This document shows, piece after piece, positions 23,601 to 34,465 of a stretch of DNA of 64,000 nucleotides. Position 1 is the first letter of the stretch, and every line of letters begins with the position of its first letter. This stretch comes from Eleginops maclovinus (Eukaryota; Chordata; Actinopteri; Perciformes; Eleginopidae): assembly GCF_036324505.1 (NCBI RefSeq), contig NC_086354.1, positions 4,395,217 through 4,459,216 of the forward strand, read 5' to 3'. The position numbers and the translations under genes are program-made. The notes under the pieces were generated by a model. It did no database searches. It was not told the DNA's origin and was given only the letters and a program-made list of their open reading frames with translations.

Positions 23601-26013
23601 TTGTTGAATGAGAATCTACGCAAAAGAGAATGTTTTTCTTCCAGAATTCAAGCTAACACGGGGGCCGGGTAACTCATGTACAGTTCTTGTACCGGGGTAG
23701 GATGCACCAAAGAGTCTTTTTTTAGTAAAAAGCTGGTCGCCAGTAAAAGTCATTTCCAAAAAAGGTGGAGTCAAGGACATGAACAGACTGCTTTAATGTG
23801 AGGCGTAACCTTTTCTTAATGGAGAAATTAACATTTGCTCGAAGACTTAAGACGTACATATTTAATAGATGTTGGAAAGGGTGAATTGAGTTTATCAACC
23901 CAAAGTAGAACGGATTCAGGTATAAGAGCACCAGTTGTATGATAATCCTCAAATTCTTTTTATTTATTTATTTATCAATTGTAAGACGGATTTTAGCTTC
24001 AAATGTATTGCAAACAAATAAAAGGCAAAATATACAGGCCAATACGTGAATGACCACAAGGTGGAGTCCCCTACACAACACCTCAGCAGGGTTGATTAAC
24101 TGTTTTTAACTATTGTCATAATATTGCAAAAAAAGTATTTACTTGGTGAAGTCCAGGAAGGAGACGTGTCCGTGGTAGATAGCTGGCTTCATTTCCCTCC
24201 ACTCAGTCACATTCTTTACAAATCGCACCTGAAACAGATAAAAACTGTTATTGCAGTGGATAAAATATATTTTTTAGTACTCACAGTTTACTAAACATAC
24301 CCCTTTTTCACTGAAATTAGTTCTGTTGTAATTCTGTGCTGGGGCTAGTTTGGTTCACAGGTGGTCCAACTTGCAAACCAATAAAGAACCAGTTTGCTTT
24401 TCCACTGACCAGAGGTGGGAAGAGCCAAGTTCTAACGTCTCCTTTGACAATATAGAGTCCTAAATTATGTATGGTTTATAATGTGAAGTATCTCTTGTCT
24501 TTCATGGATGAACTTTGCATAGCAACTAAAGTCAGTCCTAATTATCAATTACAAGATTTAAAGCCAACAAACACAATAATACTTTTGATATCTTGCCAAG
24601 TTTAATAAAAAATTCGTCACATATATCAATTTCCACGTCACGGAACATTAACGAGGCCGAGGTATGGTAGATCAATTATTCAGCAAACCGGTTGTTATTT
24701 AAAGTATGGTGAACAATAAGTTATATGTTACACGTAGGCCTGGTAAATGTTATTCGGCACGTTATGTGTGTCTAGCCATTTTGCAATCTTGGCGCTACAG
24801 CTTCTGAAACAGAAGTTTCTACTCTCACCATGAACTGTGCCAAGAGCCAGCGCTGCTGCAGTGGAAACACCACAAACTGGTTCAAAATAAAGCAGCGGCA
24901 CCAAACCGGCCCTTGGACCACATTTGTTGTGAAAGAGGTAATAGTGACAATTGTGTAGGAATATCAACAATGCAAACCTCAACATTCCAAATGAAAAATT
25001 ATAAAAGTATATTAAAGAAGCATGCTAGGTAGAGCAGCCCCTTTTTATTCGATGGTTGTTTTGGTCTTCGTCAAATAAGATTTATTGGGTCGACGTGTCG
25101 ATTTTCTGCTTTTTGTTCATCCTGAATTGCTCATTTTCTAGACATTAATGAGCTAATTTCTGTTAAATGAGAGATCTGCATGGGCTTCACTTTGTGTTGA
25201 GTGGTGGAGACACTTTTTGCGGCCCCATGCTTAATACTCTAGTAACGCACTGAAAATACTTTTGGTTTTCTAGTTTGTAATCAAAGTTTAGTCATATTAA
25301 AATGTGTCACATGTCCAAGTTGCACCAATTGGACCCCCCAGGAATACCTACACAGTGTCAACGCACAAACTGACCCAGATTTGACTTGATCTTTTGTACA
25401 AATTAACATAATTCACAAAGCGTTTTTCATTTATGTAATTCCTTTATGTACGCTATTTTTCAGAAATGCTTTAACAAACTAGAGAATGCAATTCCTGAAA
25501 AAATTGCGGTGGGAATGCTTTAGGCAGAAAAGCTGATGCTGGCAGAAGAAAGAAGAAAAGTGAAGAAGCAGAATATTTGGATAAAAGGGAATGGGTTCCA
25601 TGCGAAAGAACGTCAAAAGAAAAGTTCCACAGCATTCCCACCAAATGATACTTCCAAAAAGTGGTAGGGTAATATCCCCAGCGTGAATGACACCAACACA
25701 GATCTGTTAATTAAATCCACTAATCAAAGAGTAGCCTTTTAGTTAGTTGTGTCTCTGACCTGGTCCTGTATGGACATGACCGGGTTGTTCTTGGTGGTGT
25801 TGATGTGCAGGACGTGGTAGTGGTTCTTCCCGCACAGGTCGTAGGCGATGTTGGTGAAAGAGGTGCTGGCCGTCTTGGGCACACGGTTGTAGATGATGAC
25901 GAGGTCGTCTTCGCTCTCGGACGGAGACGAGGCCGCAGAGTCCCGCTCCCGCACGCCGTCCTGCGTGTGCCGCTGCTCGATCTCACGCACCTCATGTCTG
26001 GCAATGGCTCGTT
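17459..26013 (-). CDS. hs2st1: Heparan sulfate 2-O-sulfotransferase 1 (exons 2-7; exon 1 not in view)
   Basis: Six exons (26013-25760, 24228-24143, 22653-22515, 22376-22279, 19373-19216, 17682-17459) splice in consistent phase to the C-terminus ending KIYPKN. The enzyme transfers sulfate from PAPS to the 2-O position of iduronate in heparan sulfate, in the Golgi, as a trimeric type II membrane protein. Visible motifs: the PAPS 5'-phosphosulfate loop VPKTASTSF, the catalytic-His segment [10 protein letters not shown], the 3'-phosphate motif [15 protein letters not shown], and the paired cysteines of [10 protein letters not shown]-glycosylation sequons occur in HINTTK and KNVT. The order and phases match the vertebrate gene as I know it. 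Missing are the cytoplasmic tail, transmembrane anchor and stem encoded by exon 1. Teleosts may carry a and b copies; which one this is cannot be told here. Confidence 0.96.
18591..18860. repeat. TTAA-type dispersed repeat, copy 1
   Basis: It begins TTAAGGGGCCCTATTCTGC and contains CTAAGCGGTTGACCAATCA, shared with 35798-36186 in reverse. The right end is not clear. In hs2st1 intron 6. Confidence 0.55.
19216..19373 (-). CDS. hs2st1: hs2st1 exon 6
   Basis: 158 bp, from [20 protein letters not shown] to GATELYKT plus one base. Acceptor GTGCAG, donor GTGCCA. Confidence 0.96.
19896..19962 (+). repeat. Retroposon 3'-tail fragment
   Basis: It reads AATCAGAATCAG, then GGTTTACTGCCAAGCAGG and ACAAGGAATTTCCC, the pattern of a common fish LINE/SINE 3' end. 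The same family occurs at 61018-61070. Confidence 0.45.
20341..20690. repeat. Large imperfect palindrome (foldback element)
   Basis: The left arm 20341-20440 and right arm 20584-20690 are inverted copies, sharing for example GCTGCAGCTTCAGAAAC, CCCAAAAC and GAGCCGAC / GTCGGC. The spacer is about 140 bp. There is no coding signal; the overlapping open frames are shadows. Probably a foldback MITE in hs2st1 intron 5-6. Confidence 0.75.
21275..21350. repeat. Fragment of the dispersed repeat seen at 6590-6935
   Basis: GTGGTACAGGAATGAGTTCC and AAACCGGAAATTAGTTATCA match one end of the family. Confidence 0.4.
21432..21636. mobile_element. Palindromic CACTG-ended MITE
   Basis: 205 bp starting CACTGAATGAAAATGG and ending with its near inverse TTTCTTTTTTTCAGTG. 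Nearly the whole element folds on itself (TTATGTCAACA and ACTGTATTAGGTT repeated inverted). TG on both sides could be a 2-bp TSD. No ORF. Confidence 0.75.
22279..22376 (-). CDS. hs2st1: hs2st1 exon 5
   Basis: 98 bp, [20 protein letters not shown] to HYSECW with the Trp codon split. It includes the Cys pair around AGGSD. Acceptor TTCAG, donor GTGAGT. Confidence 0.96.
22515..22653 (-). CDS. hs2st1: hs2st1 exon 4
   Basis: 139 bp, one base plus 46 codons, [20 protein letters not shown] to RRRKQGDKK. It holds the 3'-phosphate binding segment and the basic heparan-binding loop. Acceptor TTTCAG, donor GTAAAC. Confidence 0.97.
22995..23600. repeat. TTAA-type dispersed repeat, copy 2
   Basis: It begins TTAAAGGGGGCCCTATTCTG followed by CTCATTTTCAGGTTCATATC, matching the reverse complement of the 36186 end of copy 3. 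The right boundary is uncertain. In hs2st1 intron 3. Confidence 0.5.
24143..24228 (-). CDS. hs2st1: hs2st1 exon 3
   Basis: 86 bp starting [20 protein letters not shown] and running to FLDFTK with the Lys codon split. It contains the His of the YHGHVS motif known as catalytic in the family. Donor GTAAAT. Confidence 0.96.
24229..25759. other. hs2st1 intron 2
   Basis: No exon seen. 24300-24430 and 24780-24910 contain fish-repeat-like text (AACCAGTTTGCTTTTCCAC and CAGTGGAAACACCAC) that may be one degenerate inverted element, but its ends could not be fixed. Confidence 0.4.
25760..26013 (-). CDS. hs2st1: hs2st1 exon 2
   Basis: 254 bp: two bases completing a Glu codon, then 84 codons from [15 protein letters not shown] to MSIQDQ. 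The acceptor is TCTCCAG and the donor GTCAGA. It carries the PAPS-binding loop [19 protein letters not shown]. The linker after the conserved RHTQDG is Ser/Glu-rich and diverges from the mammalian form. Confidence 0.96.
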
Positions 26014-28504
26014 CTGGAGAGAAAAGAGCAAGATGGATACAGGTGAGTTCTGCTTTAATGCTTCAGAATAGGAGGAGTCAGCACAAATGTACTTCAGAGT
26101 TTTTCCTTATACAAGCTTCAAAGGTGTTCTTGTCAAATGTACAACAGCTAGAGCGTCGTTTTTGCCAGGGAAAATGTCAAGTTCCAAGCTCCTCCAACAG
26201 TGCAGCATACAATATACTTAGGAGCATTAATGGAAATAAAGTCAGAACATAGTGCAAGACACAATCGTGCAATTAGAATCTAGGAAAAATAGACTATATA
26301 CACATGTTAAATAAAATAAGATAAAGCAGAATGTAAAATGAACAAGGTTATAGTAGATTAGATGTTTCAATTAGTTTTTATTTGATTCATTTAGACTTTT
26401 TGATTTAGTTTAGCTTAAGATGGTTTCTCAAAGCACTTTTGTTAGTTTTTTCCTCAGCAATATTTTTATTTGATTTTTTAAGACAACAATCAAACATCCA
26501 ACATTACACATTTGTGGTTTTCTAGTTTTATATTTTTCTGTGTTTACTTTTTTTGGGGTAGGGTTTATTTACTTACTATTGACATATTCAGTCATATTAA
26601 CATACAAAGTACATGGTTGGAGAACTGTGTCGAAATTGCAATAAGGTTGCTTCTTCACGTTGTTACTTCATTCTTTAGGTAATTCAGCATCTGTGTGAAG
26701 AAATTCCCACAAAGCCTAATGTCAAGTTTATGTGTTTTAATGTCACAAACATATACAGAAACTCTTGCTGTCTACTTTTTTCGGAAGTGAGACATTGTAG
26801 CAAAAAACGAAAAATTGTAAATTCCTGTTTTGAGTATGTTTTATGCAAAGTATATTATGTGTTTTTTAACAGGCAAAAGGGTTTCAGTTTAGTTTTTTCT
26901 CAAAGTATATCATTATGAGTTTTAGTTCACCAAAATTATTATTATTTGCTTATTTTAGTTTACATAAATAACCCTGTGCTGGAGCTGCTAATAATAGGGC
27001 AGATTCTGCGCAGGGGTTTAGTGTTCTGATCATCAGACGGCGGTCAAAATTCAATCCTAACTTGCCTGCCAATGTCAACAGGTCGTTGTGTCCTTGGGCA
27101 AGACACGTCACCCTACATAGCTCCTGTGGGTATTGTACACAGTATTCAATGTATTACATTTCTAATACTGTATTTGTAATATGTAATGTAAAGCGCTAAA
27201 ATAAATACGGTGAATTATTGTGAATTATGAATCGAGGAGTTAGAGATAATGACACACTTGTCAACAGTCTAAAGTGTAGATGAGGCAGCAAGAAAGAAAA
27301 ATACCATGAGAAAAAACACCACCCCTCCAACCCCACCTGTATCAACCACCGCTGGTCAACGTTTGACACTCCGCTAAACTCCTACAGTATATACTTCAAT
27401 TGCCCTCAGCTGTTTCCCATTTGACCTCTCTGCTACATCTCCAGATTAAACTGAAACCTGATAAAGACACTGCTCCGTATTTGTCAGAAGTAGCAGCGCT
27501 GTCTGAGAGACTAAGCTGTGACTTCCTTAAAAAACTAAGTCTGATTCAAACATAAAAGTCCCTTTCTTTCTTCACACCAAGGTTTAAGAATAATGTCACA
27601 CAGGAATATCAGTTAATCATTTTGTTAGCAGCCTATTTCACGCTGCAGTACCACCTCTCTTAGCTAATCAGATTCCACTTTAATATCAGTCTCCTACCAT
27701 CTTTCTCACTCTCCTCATTTAACCGCAGACTGAAGTTTCTCCCTTTTTGGATCAAATAAATCTGGTATGGCAGAGTACATGTTTCTGAGCTTTTGACAGA
27801 CTCTAATTGATATATCCAGCCCGGTTCTTCTTCTGAGAAAAGTGTCATGTAACAAGGGTCAAGGGTGAGGGTCAGAGGTTGGCAGTTAGATCGTTAGGTT
27901 ATTTGATCGCAGGCGGGATGTCACCGGGTAAATATTTTTCTGACATGTATCGATGCAGTAATAAATCTTCACCAGTGTGTAGTTGAGATCCAAATGAAGG
28001 TGGGGTTAAAAGATGGGCATGGTCCTGAGCAGTGGTGGAACGTAAGCAAGTACATTTCCGCCAGTACTTTAGTCAAACGTATTTTCACATTATGCTACTT
28101 TATATACCTTTACTTCTCCTCATTTTGTGGGAAAATGTTGCACTTTTAACAACCACATCGGCAACACTTTGTTACTGAATTAGTTACTACTGATCAGATT
28201 TCCTTTATTAATACAAACCAACTAATACATTATGTCAAGTATTATATATTACTACCCAGCAGTATTTAGAGCAATCAAAATGAGCTCCAACTTTACCAAC
28301 TAAGATAAGATAAGATAAAATAAGATAGATAAGATATACTTCATTGATCCCAAATTGGGAAATTATTTTGTTGTTACAGCTGCATAAAAAAACCAAGACA
28401 TTGCACATAATTAGAAATGAAAACCAGCTGCAAACATAAAGGTTCTGTTCACATTGCATGCATCACTAAATGTAATACAAATACATTTAATATAATTTAA
28501 ATAA
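26014..28504. other. Non-coding DNA upstream of hs2st1 exon 2 (probable intron 1)
   Basis: No exon seen. 27000-27215 has a SINE-like block (see separate entry). 28030-28150 resembles the common AGTGGTGGAACGTAA-type fish repeat. 28295-28385 is a GATAA-rich retroposon tail reading TTCATTGATCCCAAATTGGG. Confidence 0.5.
27000..27215 (+). repeat. tRNA-derived SINE-like fragment
   Basis: GGTTTAGTGTTCTGATCATC and GGTCAAAATTCAATCC resemble decayed A and B boxes. They are followed by TGTCCTTGGGCAAGACACG and the tail AAGCGCTAAAATAAATACGG, both typical of fish SINE2 repeats. Class assignment is from memory. Confidence 0.4.
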
Positions 28505-28925
28505 ACACTCCCCGGCCAAAAAAAAGGTCACAAGCCTGTGGGGGCAGTGCTGTGATCTGGGGTTGCTGCAGTTGGTCTGGTCTAGGTTCAGCAACGTGCC
28601 CAAAGAATGAGGTCAGCTGACTTCCTGAATATACTGAAGGACCAGGTTATTCCATCAATGGATTTTTCTTCTCTGATGGCACGGGCATGTTCCAAGATGA
28701 CAATGCCAGGATCCATCGGGCTCAAATTGTGAAAGAGTGGTTCAGGGAGCATGAGACATCATTTTCACACATGGATTGGCCCCCACCTGAACCCGATTGG
28801 AATGTGCTGGAGAAGACTTTGTGCAGTGGTCCGAATCTCCCGTCATCAATACAAGATCTTGGTGAAAAATGAATGCAAGACAGAAATAAATGTTGTAAGA
28901 GTGTGACCTTTGTTTTGGCCAAAGA
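28505..28925 (+). pseudogene. Internally deleted Tc1-like element with transposase C-terminal remnant
   Basis: Ends resemble each other as inverted repeats (CCCGGCCAAAAAAAAGGTCA and TGACCTTTGTTTTGGCC). Reading across frames gives the end of a Tc1 transposase: [11 protein letters not shown] (second catalytic Asp region) and [14 protein letters not shown] (DLN-E region altered to DWNVLE). The N-terminal DNA-binding half is missing and the frame is broken, so it cannot be autonomous. It is a different family from the intact copy at 29098. Confidence 0.8.
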
Positions 28926-29097
28926 GCTTTCTGAACATTAAAGCATGGAAACATGTCACAGAAGAGACATCAAATAAAAATATGAGCATTAAATGTCCTC
29001 TTTAAATGAGTGACTTCACGTTTTAAACTCTGTTGCGACACTTATACTATGTTCTTGTCCATATTTTGAAATGCTGACATCCTCAGAGCCAAACATA

Positions 29098-29128
29098 CAG
29101 TGGTATGCAAAAGTTTGGGCACCCCTTA
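29098..29128 (+). repeat. Tc1 left outer terminal repeat
   Basis: Starts CAGTGGTATGCAAAAGTTTG. Its inverted partner is 30718-30747. Confidence 0.9.
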
Positions 29129-29325
29129 GGAAAACCACTGCATCAGTTTGTCACTTGCTGAGCTTTTGAAGCAGCAACTTCATTTTAACATATGTTATAC
29201 CTTATGGTAACAGAAACATCTCAGTAGTGAAATAACTTTTATTGGTCAAACAGAAACATGTTTATGTGCATTCAAACAAAAATAGGCATGTGCATAAATT
29301 TGGGCACCCCTAAGAAATAATTCCA

Positions 29326-30348
29326 TTAATATTTAGTATTGCCTCCTTTTGCTGCAATAACGGCCTGTAGACGCCTCCTGTAGCCACAGACAAGTCCCTT
29401 AAGCCTGGCAGGTGGTATTTTGGCCCATTCTTCCACACAAAACGTCTCCAGTTCAGTCAGGTTTCTTGGCCTCCGTGCATGGACAGCCTTCTTCAAATAA
29501 ATCCATACATTTTCAATGATGTTAAGGTCTGGGGACTGGGATGGCCATTCCAGAACATTGTACCTGTGCTTCTGCATGAATTCCTTGGTGGATTTTGATC
29601 GGTGCTTAGGATCATTGTCCTGCTGAAAAATCCAACCCCGGCGTAGCTTCAACTTTGTGACTGACTCTAGAACATTCTTGTCAAGAATCTCCTGGTACTG
29701 TAAGGAATTCATGTGGCCCTCAACTTTAACAAGTTTTCCAGTACCTGTGCTAGCCACACAGCCCCATAACATGATAGATCCTCCACCAAATTTTACAGTG
29801 GGCAACAAGTTCTTTTCATTGAATGCAGTGTGTTTTTTTCGCCATGCATACCTGTTCATGTTATGACCAAATAACTCAATCTTGGTCTCATCTGACCACA
29901 GTATTTTGTTCCAAAATGCTTCTGGCTTGTCCAGATGTGCTTTTGCATACCTCATGCGACTCTTCTTGTGATTAACACTCAGGAAAGGCTTTTTGCACAT
30001 CACCCTTCCAATGAGCTCTTCCTGGTGCAAAGTACGCTGGATTGTGGAACGGTGAACAACTACACCATCAGCAGCCAGATGTTGTTGTAGTTCTCTGGAG
30101 GTGGTCTGTGGCTTCTCTGTGACCATTTTCACCATCCTTCGCCTGTGCCTTTCCCCTATTTTTGTCGGCCTACCACATCTTTCCTTCACACGGACTGTTC
30201 CTGTGGCCTTCCATTTCACAACTACGTTTCTGACTGTGGAGACAGACAGTTTAAACCTGTCAGATAATTTTTTGTACCCTTCTCCTAATTTATAATGTTG
30301 GATTATCTTAGCTTTCAGGTCAGTGGAGAGTTGTTTTGAGGTCCCCAT
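29326..30348 (-). CDS. Tc1-like transposase, DD34E, full length
   Basis: 340 residues beginning MGTSKQLS, the usual fish Tc1 start; an in-frame upstream Met at 30384 would add 12 residues and is less likely. Transposase binds the terminal sites, excises the element and reinserts it at TA. Residues 1-120 carry the paired-like double helix-turn-helix with a GRPT hook near 59-62. The catalytic triad is complete: Asp153 in WSDETK, Asp244 in FQQDNDPKH, Glu279 in SPDLNIIENVW, with exactly 34 residues between the last two. A Gly-rich segment KFGGGSIMLWG is present near 187-196. There is no stop or frameshift, so the copy looks recently active, though activity is inferred. Confidence 0.94.
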   Translation of the reverse strand: MGTSKQLSTDLKAKIIQHYKLGEGYKKLSDRFKLSVSTVRNVVVKWKATGTVRVKERCGRPTKIGERHRRRMVKMVTEKPQTTSRELQQHLAADGVVVHRSTIQRTLHQEELIGRVMCKKPFLSVNHKKSRMRYAKAHLDKPEAFWNKILWSDETKIELFGHNMNRYAWRKKHTAFNEKNLLPTVKFGGGSIMLWGCVASTGTGKLVKVEGHMNSLQYQEILDKNVLESVTKLKLRRGWIFQQDNDPKHRSKSTKEFMQKHRYNVLEWPSQSPDLNIIENVWIYLKKAVHARRPRNLTELETFCVEEWAKIPPARLKGLVCGYRRRLQAVIAAKGGNTKY

Positions 30349-30717
30349 CTTGCCACTCCCTAAGAAAGAACCTAGGCCAGGCACAGCCAGCTATTACCTA
30401 TGTTAAATAGCCTTTTTCATGATTGGTTCCACCTGTCTTTGTAATTGAAGGTCTAATGAGCTAATCAAAGCAATTTTGTGCAGCAACCTGTCAGCTATAA
30501 ATCCGTACAGGTGTTGAAATGAATGCTATTTATAAGGGTGCCCAAACTTTTGCACATCCCATTTTTTGCATTTTATTTTATTATAATAAAACTATGTAAT
30601 GCTACCCTAAGAATTTTGGTCTGGAAAACACTAAAACGTCTACATCTTTGTAGGAAAACAAATGTTGTTGCTGTGATCTTCTATTATAAAGGAAAAGCAA
30701 ATTGTCATGAAATCTCA

Positions 30718-30747
30718 GAGGGGTGCCCAAACTTTTGCATACCACTG
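30718..30747 (-). repeat. Tc1 right outer terminal repeat
   Basis: Inverted complement of the left terminus, followed by the TA duplication at 30748-30749. Confidence 0.9.
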
Positions 30748-30749
30748 TA

Positions 30750-32066
30750 TAAATCAATAAGTGTACCATCATATGGCCAAGTACATGTTCCTGTGCCTCA
30801 GACGGACTTCAACAGATGTATCCAACCTTGTTTCCTCTTCTGGGAAAAGCATCATGTTACAAGAATGAAAGGGTGAAGAGGTCAGGGTCAGGGGTTGGTA
30901 GTTAGACGGTAAGGCTACAGTTATTTGATCGCTGACTGGACATTAACAGGACATCAATGCACAATAAATGAGGGGGGCGGAGGGATCTCAATCCAAACAA
31001 GGATGAAGCGGCAGAAAAGCCAAACCCTGTTTTGAATAGACCCCACACAAAGACTCCCAGGCCTTTGTAACCCACAAGCTTTTCGCCATCTGAATTTGCC
31101 TAGGAGTGACTGGTGTTGACAATGCCTCAGAGAGGATGGAAGGAGAAGAAGAAGAGTGTGTGTATGTGTTTGAGGAGGGGAGGCTGCAGCACCTAATACC
31201 CGTGGGAGCCCTCGCTGGAGCCAGGCTTCTGCTGAGACACTGGACTGGCTGGCTTAAGAAGCTGGCATCTGGCACCGGTGGCCAATTAAGATGTCAACTG
31301 TGAATCGGCCAACCTCTCCTTCATTTGTGCTGAACACACGTGGGCATGTGCACACAACACACTCAGAAATGCTCCCGCTGCTCCCTCTCTTACACCCTGC
31401 TGAGCAGCTGTTAATGTCCTGCTCATCAGAGCTGGGTCTGGTTACGGTCGGAGACGTGCCGCTTCCGCACACTGGTGCTGGTGGGCGTGGAGATGTGCCA
31501 GGTGGCTGTAATGGCTGAAGGCTGTCGGTATGCAGAACAACCGTAATGGAGACATTCATGCACGCCTCCTCCCGAAGCACGAAGCAGCCAACAACAACAG
31601 CAATAACAGTTGCTATGCTGGAACTTTATCGCTCGGGCTCAGATGTCCTTTTAGGATTATTTTTATGACGACTGTACAGTGGAGGGAGACAAAGAAGAAC
31701 AGTGGCATTCAAAAGAGCCGGAGTGCAACCTGCGATAATGCATGTCATAAACATGAGGTGCCTTTAGTCTGTTGCATACTACCAGCTGTTAAAAGCCCTA
31801 CAAATATATTTCGCAATTATCTTTTTACTACGAGTGAATAGAATAGCTCTAATCGTTTCTTTCTGTGCTAACGAGTCATACAAATCCTAAACAAACAGAT
31901 GAGTCAGCATTTCTGCACAGGTTTCCTTGTCTAAAACTGGTTTTTGGTTGGATGCCTGAAATAAGTCCTGTGGTCAGCACTAAATATTGAAGCTTTTAGC
32001 TGCCTTAAAAAGGTGGGTGTTAAGGGTTTGGAGCTTACTGGAAGACAAAATAAAAGAGAGGTTAAA
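30750..32066. other. No gene seen
   Basis: Mixed sequence with short open frames lacking any recognised domain. 30760-30930 and 27760-27910 share ATGTTCCTG/ACATGTT, TCTTCTGGGAAAA/GTCATGT and GGTTGG-GTTAGA-GG text, suggesting a diverged local duplication or dispersed repeat flanking the Tc1 elements. Confidence 0.4.
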
Positions 32067-32842
32067 TGTCATGATCCGTGTTTCGTATCTGTCATCTCCT
32101 TGTGTTGTGTTTTATTTTGAAATGTTTCCCCTCTGTTTCATGTTAAGCTTTACTTCCTGTCTGCGTTTCCCTCCTGTGCCTGATTGTGTTATTGTGTTCA
32201 CCTGTTGCCCCTGTGTTTCTCCTCCCCCTTCCAGCTGTCTCTTGTCTTGTGATTACCCATGTGTATGTAGTCCCTGTTTCCCTTTTGTCTGTTGTTCAGG
32301 CGTCGTCATTTCTTCCCTGATCTTGTCCATGATACCTGCCTGTTCCTGTCGCCCTTCATGTCTGGAGTTAAGGGTTTTTCATGTCCTGTGTTCCCCTTGA
32401 TTCGTGTTGTCGTCAACAGCTTTTGAATAAAGCTCGCTTTTTGTTTTTGAACCTTACCTGCTTCCCCTTGATTTACTGCACTTGGGTCCTGTTTCCCCAA
32501 CCCTGACAGAACGACCGAACACAAAAATGGACCCAGCAGTACTTTTTGAGGATGCTCCTGTGGAGTTTTCCTACAACATTTTATGTATCTATGGAGAGTG
32601 GAGGAGAGCAGGTTCTAAAGAGGCTCAGGATGCAGCTCTTCTTCATGCAGGGCGGGAATTGGCAGCTAAGCCATGGTTCGAGAACTCACTGCCGGACTAT
32701 TTAAGGACATTTGTCAATTCCCCAGAAAGCCTGCACCCTTTCCTTAAACCTCGTGTCACAGCCATAACGCTTCCTGCAGCCAAGCCTCCTACAGCCAAGC
32801 CAAGATTTACTGCACTTGGGTCCTGTTTCCCCAACCCTGACA
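32067..32842 (+). mobile_element. Deleted LTR element: full 5' LTR, short gag-like ORF, 39-bp stub of 3' LTR
   Basis: The LTR 32067-32508 (442 bp) starts TGTCATGATC and ends CCCTGACA and has an AATAAA. A leader and a coding stretch from the ATG at 32527 follow. The last 39 bp of the LTR recur exactly at 32804-32842 (compare 32470-32508). A 5-bp TSD TTAAA flanks the whole (32062-32066 and 32843-32847). Most of the interior and of the 3' LTR are gone. Confidence 0.85.
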
Positions 32843-32892
32843 TTAAATCAATAAGCTCATTTCTAGGTAACTCATCTACTCAGTATTGGTGA
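32527..32892 (+). pseudogene. Gag-like ORF remnant of the LTR element
   Basis: Open frame from MDPAVLFEDAPVEFSY, about 121 residues, with an EWRRAGSKEAQDAALLHAG-type helix and AAKPWFENSLPDYLRTF. The position just behind the LTR and the MDPA start recall Gag proteins of fish LTR elements, but no CCHC knuckle or protease follows. It runs through the 3' LTR stub into flanking DNA. I cannot assign the family firmly. Confidence 0.5.
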
Positions 32893-33969
32893 CACAATGT
32901 GGTTCCTTATTTAGGGCTTAACTAAATACTCATTCTAATTGGTCAATTTAGATATTTCAGAGGTTGTTAATTCTTGCCAACTGTTCGCTGCTAAGGAGAA
33001 CAGATTGTCAGAAAGAACTCTGGCTAACTTGACATCAGCTGTGGACAACGAACATCATTTTTTCTCCGTCAGAAAACCCCATAGAATACTTTTTGGATAT
33101 TCATTCTTTTATTTGTGGACAGCATGACTCTTTGGATTCAGGATGGCTAAATTGTCCCAGTAAAGAAAATAAAGAGTCCAAGAGAAGAAAGGAGGTTGGT
33201 ACACAGTGGAAGGGACTCTTTTTTTCATAGCGGACGCAATACGATCATTTATAAATAAATATGATATACATATTTTTTAAATATTTGTGAATCAAGTCCT
33301 TGGTTTATTGGAATATTTAGTAGGTAGCCGTGTAATAAGAAAGATAATGTGCAGCGAGGCGATCATTAATGAAAAACATAACACCGGTGATCAGGATCCT
33401 GACGCACAGCAAAGGGGTCTCGCATCAACATAAAGGCATCATTTCGGTTATCCGTTACCTGAAATGGTGTTGGTTTGCGAATAGATTTCTTGCTGAACAA
33501 AACTTGCGACATAAACTTAAAAAAAACTAGAAAACAAATCTCCAGTAATGTGTTTTTCCATAGACAGTGTCCCTGTTACTCTGGATAATCCACAGACAAT
33601 CCCTGTCAACATTTTTCACTGGAACTACTCTCCATTAAAGAAACACTCAGCTGTCAGCGAGGTCTGCAGAACATCAGGCAGTAATAGGACACTGTTTCTG
33701 AGAAGAGATCTCACTGTGGAATATTTTAAATGTACTGTTACCAGCTGTGACAGTGTGTGGCTGCTATTGTTTTCAGCTCAAGTCTGTGTGTGTCAGCATG
33801 GGAAAATGTGCTCCTAAAGATCCCTACACTTTGCTCCACTACCTTTTCAAGTACTTCACCAGGAGTAATATTCCAATCTGCGGACAGATTATGCGACCTT
33901 GTCATAACTGTTTAGGATGCAGTAACAAAAAGTTTCATATGTGTAGTAAATATCGAAATACAGTGGTGC

Positions 33970-34465
33970 AGTGACGACATAGTTTTGTAGGCCGACCCAG
34001 AAGATGCACTACAAGGGCTCCTTTGACAAAAAGCAATTGGATTTCCTCTTTGCTTTTGGGTATACTGCAGAAAATAAGCTCTGTGGCAAACACACGTTTA
34101 TGAAACTAACACATTTTGTTTAGCAGGATAATCAACGCTACTTTATGATTAAATTAGCGAGTAAACGCTATCGGCAGACATAAAAGCTAAAGCTAGGCTA
34201 TAAATGAGGTACATCACAGTTGCATGACTGCGCGTCACCACTGCTAAGCTAAAAGCATACTCGACGTGATGACGTTTCGTAGTTCCTTTGGTCACCTGTA
34301 AGCAACCGCAGATTTTTAAGACATATGAGGGCTTTGGACATTCACGAGTGGGGGCGATTGCTGATGTCATTTATGTTGTAGAACAAAATGTGAAAGTGCA
34401 ATTAGAAAATGCTAACTCATTTCCAGGTTTTAGGACTCATTCCTGCACCACTCTATGAATGCTGA
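33970..34465. repeat. Dispersed fish repeat, longest copy
   Basis: Runs from GACGACATAGTTTTGTAGGC to GCACCACTCTATGAATGC. Four other copies or fragments are in the window (4340-5235, 6590-6935, 14560-14990, 21275-21350). Confidence 0.6.

Larger units (their letters stand above)
29098..30747 (-). mobile_element. Apparently intact Tc1/mariner element with IR/DR ends
   Basis: 1650 bp between TA dinucleotides (29096-29097 and 30748-30749). Outer termini are CAGTGGTATGCAAAAGTTTG and its inverted complement. A second, internal copy of the AAGTTTGGGCACCCCT-type site lies near each end (29289-29314 and 30534-30560), giving the IR/DR layout of Sleeping Beauty-type fish elements. It encodes one full-length transposase on the minus strand. 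Confidence 0.95.

Noticed and set aside
25720..26252. Frames of 88-119 codons around hs2st1 exon 2
   Set aside because: Shadow frames of the GC-rich exon 2.
31987..32400. 137-codon Cys/Ser-rich frame
   Set aside because: It runs through the pyrimidine-rich 5' LTR of the deleted LTR element, so it is not a gene.
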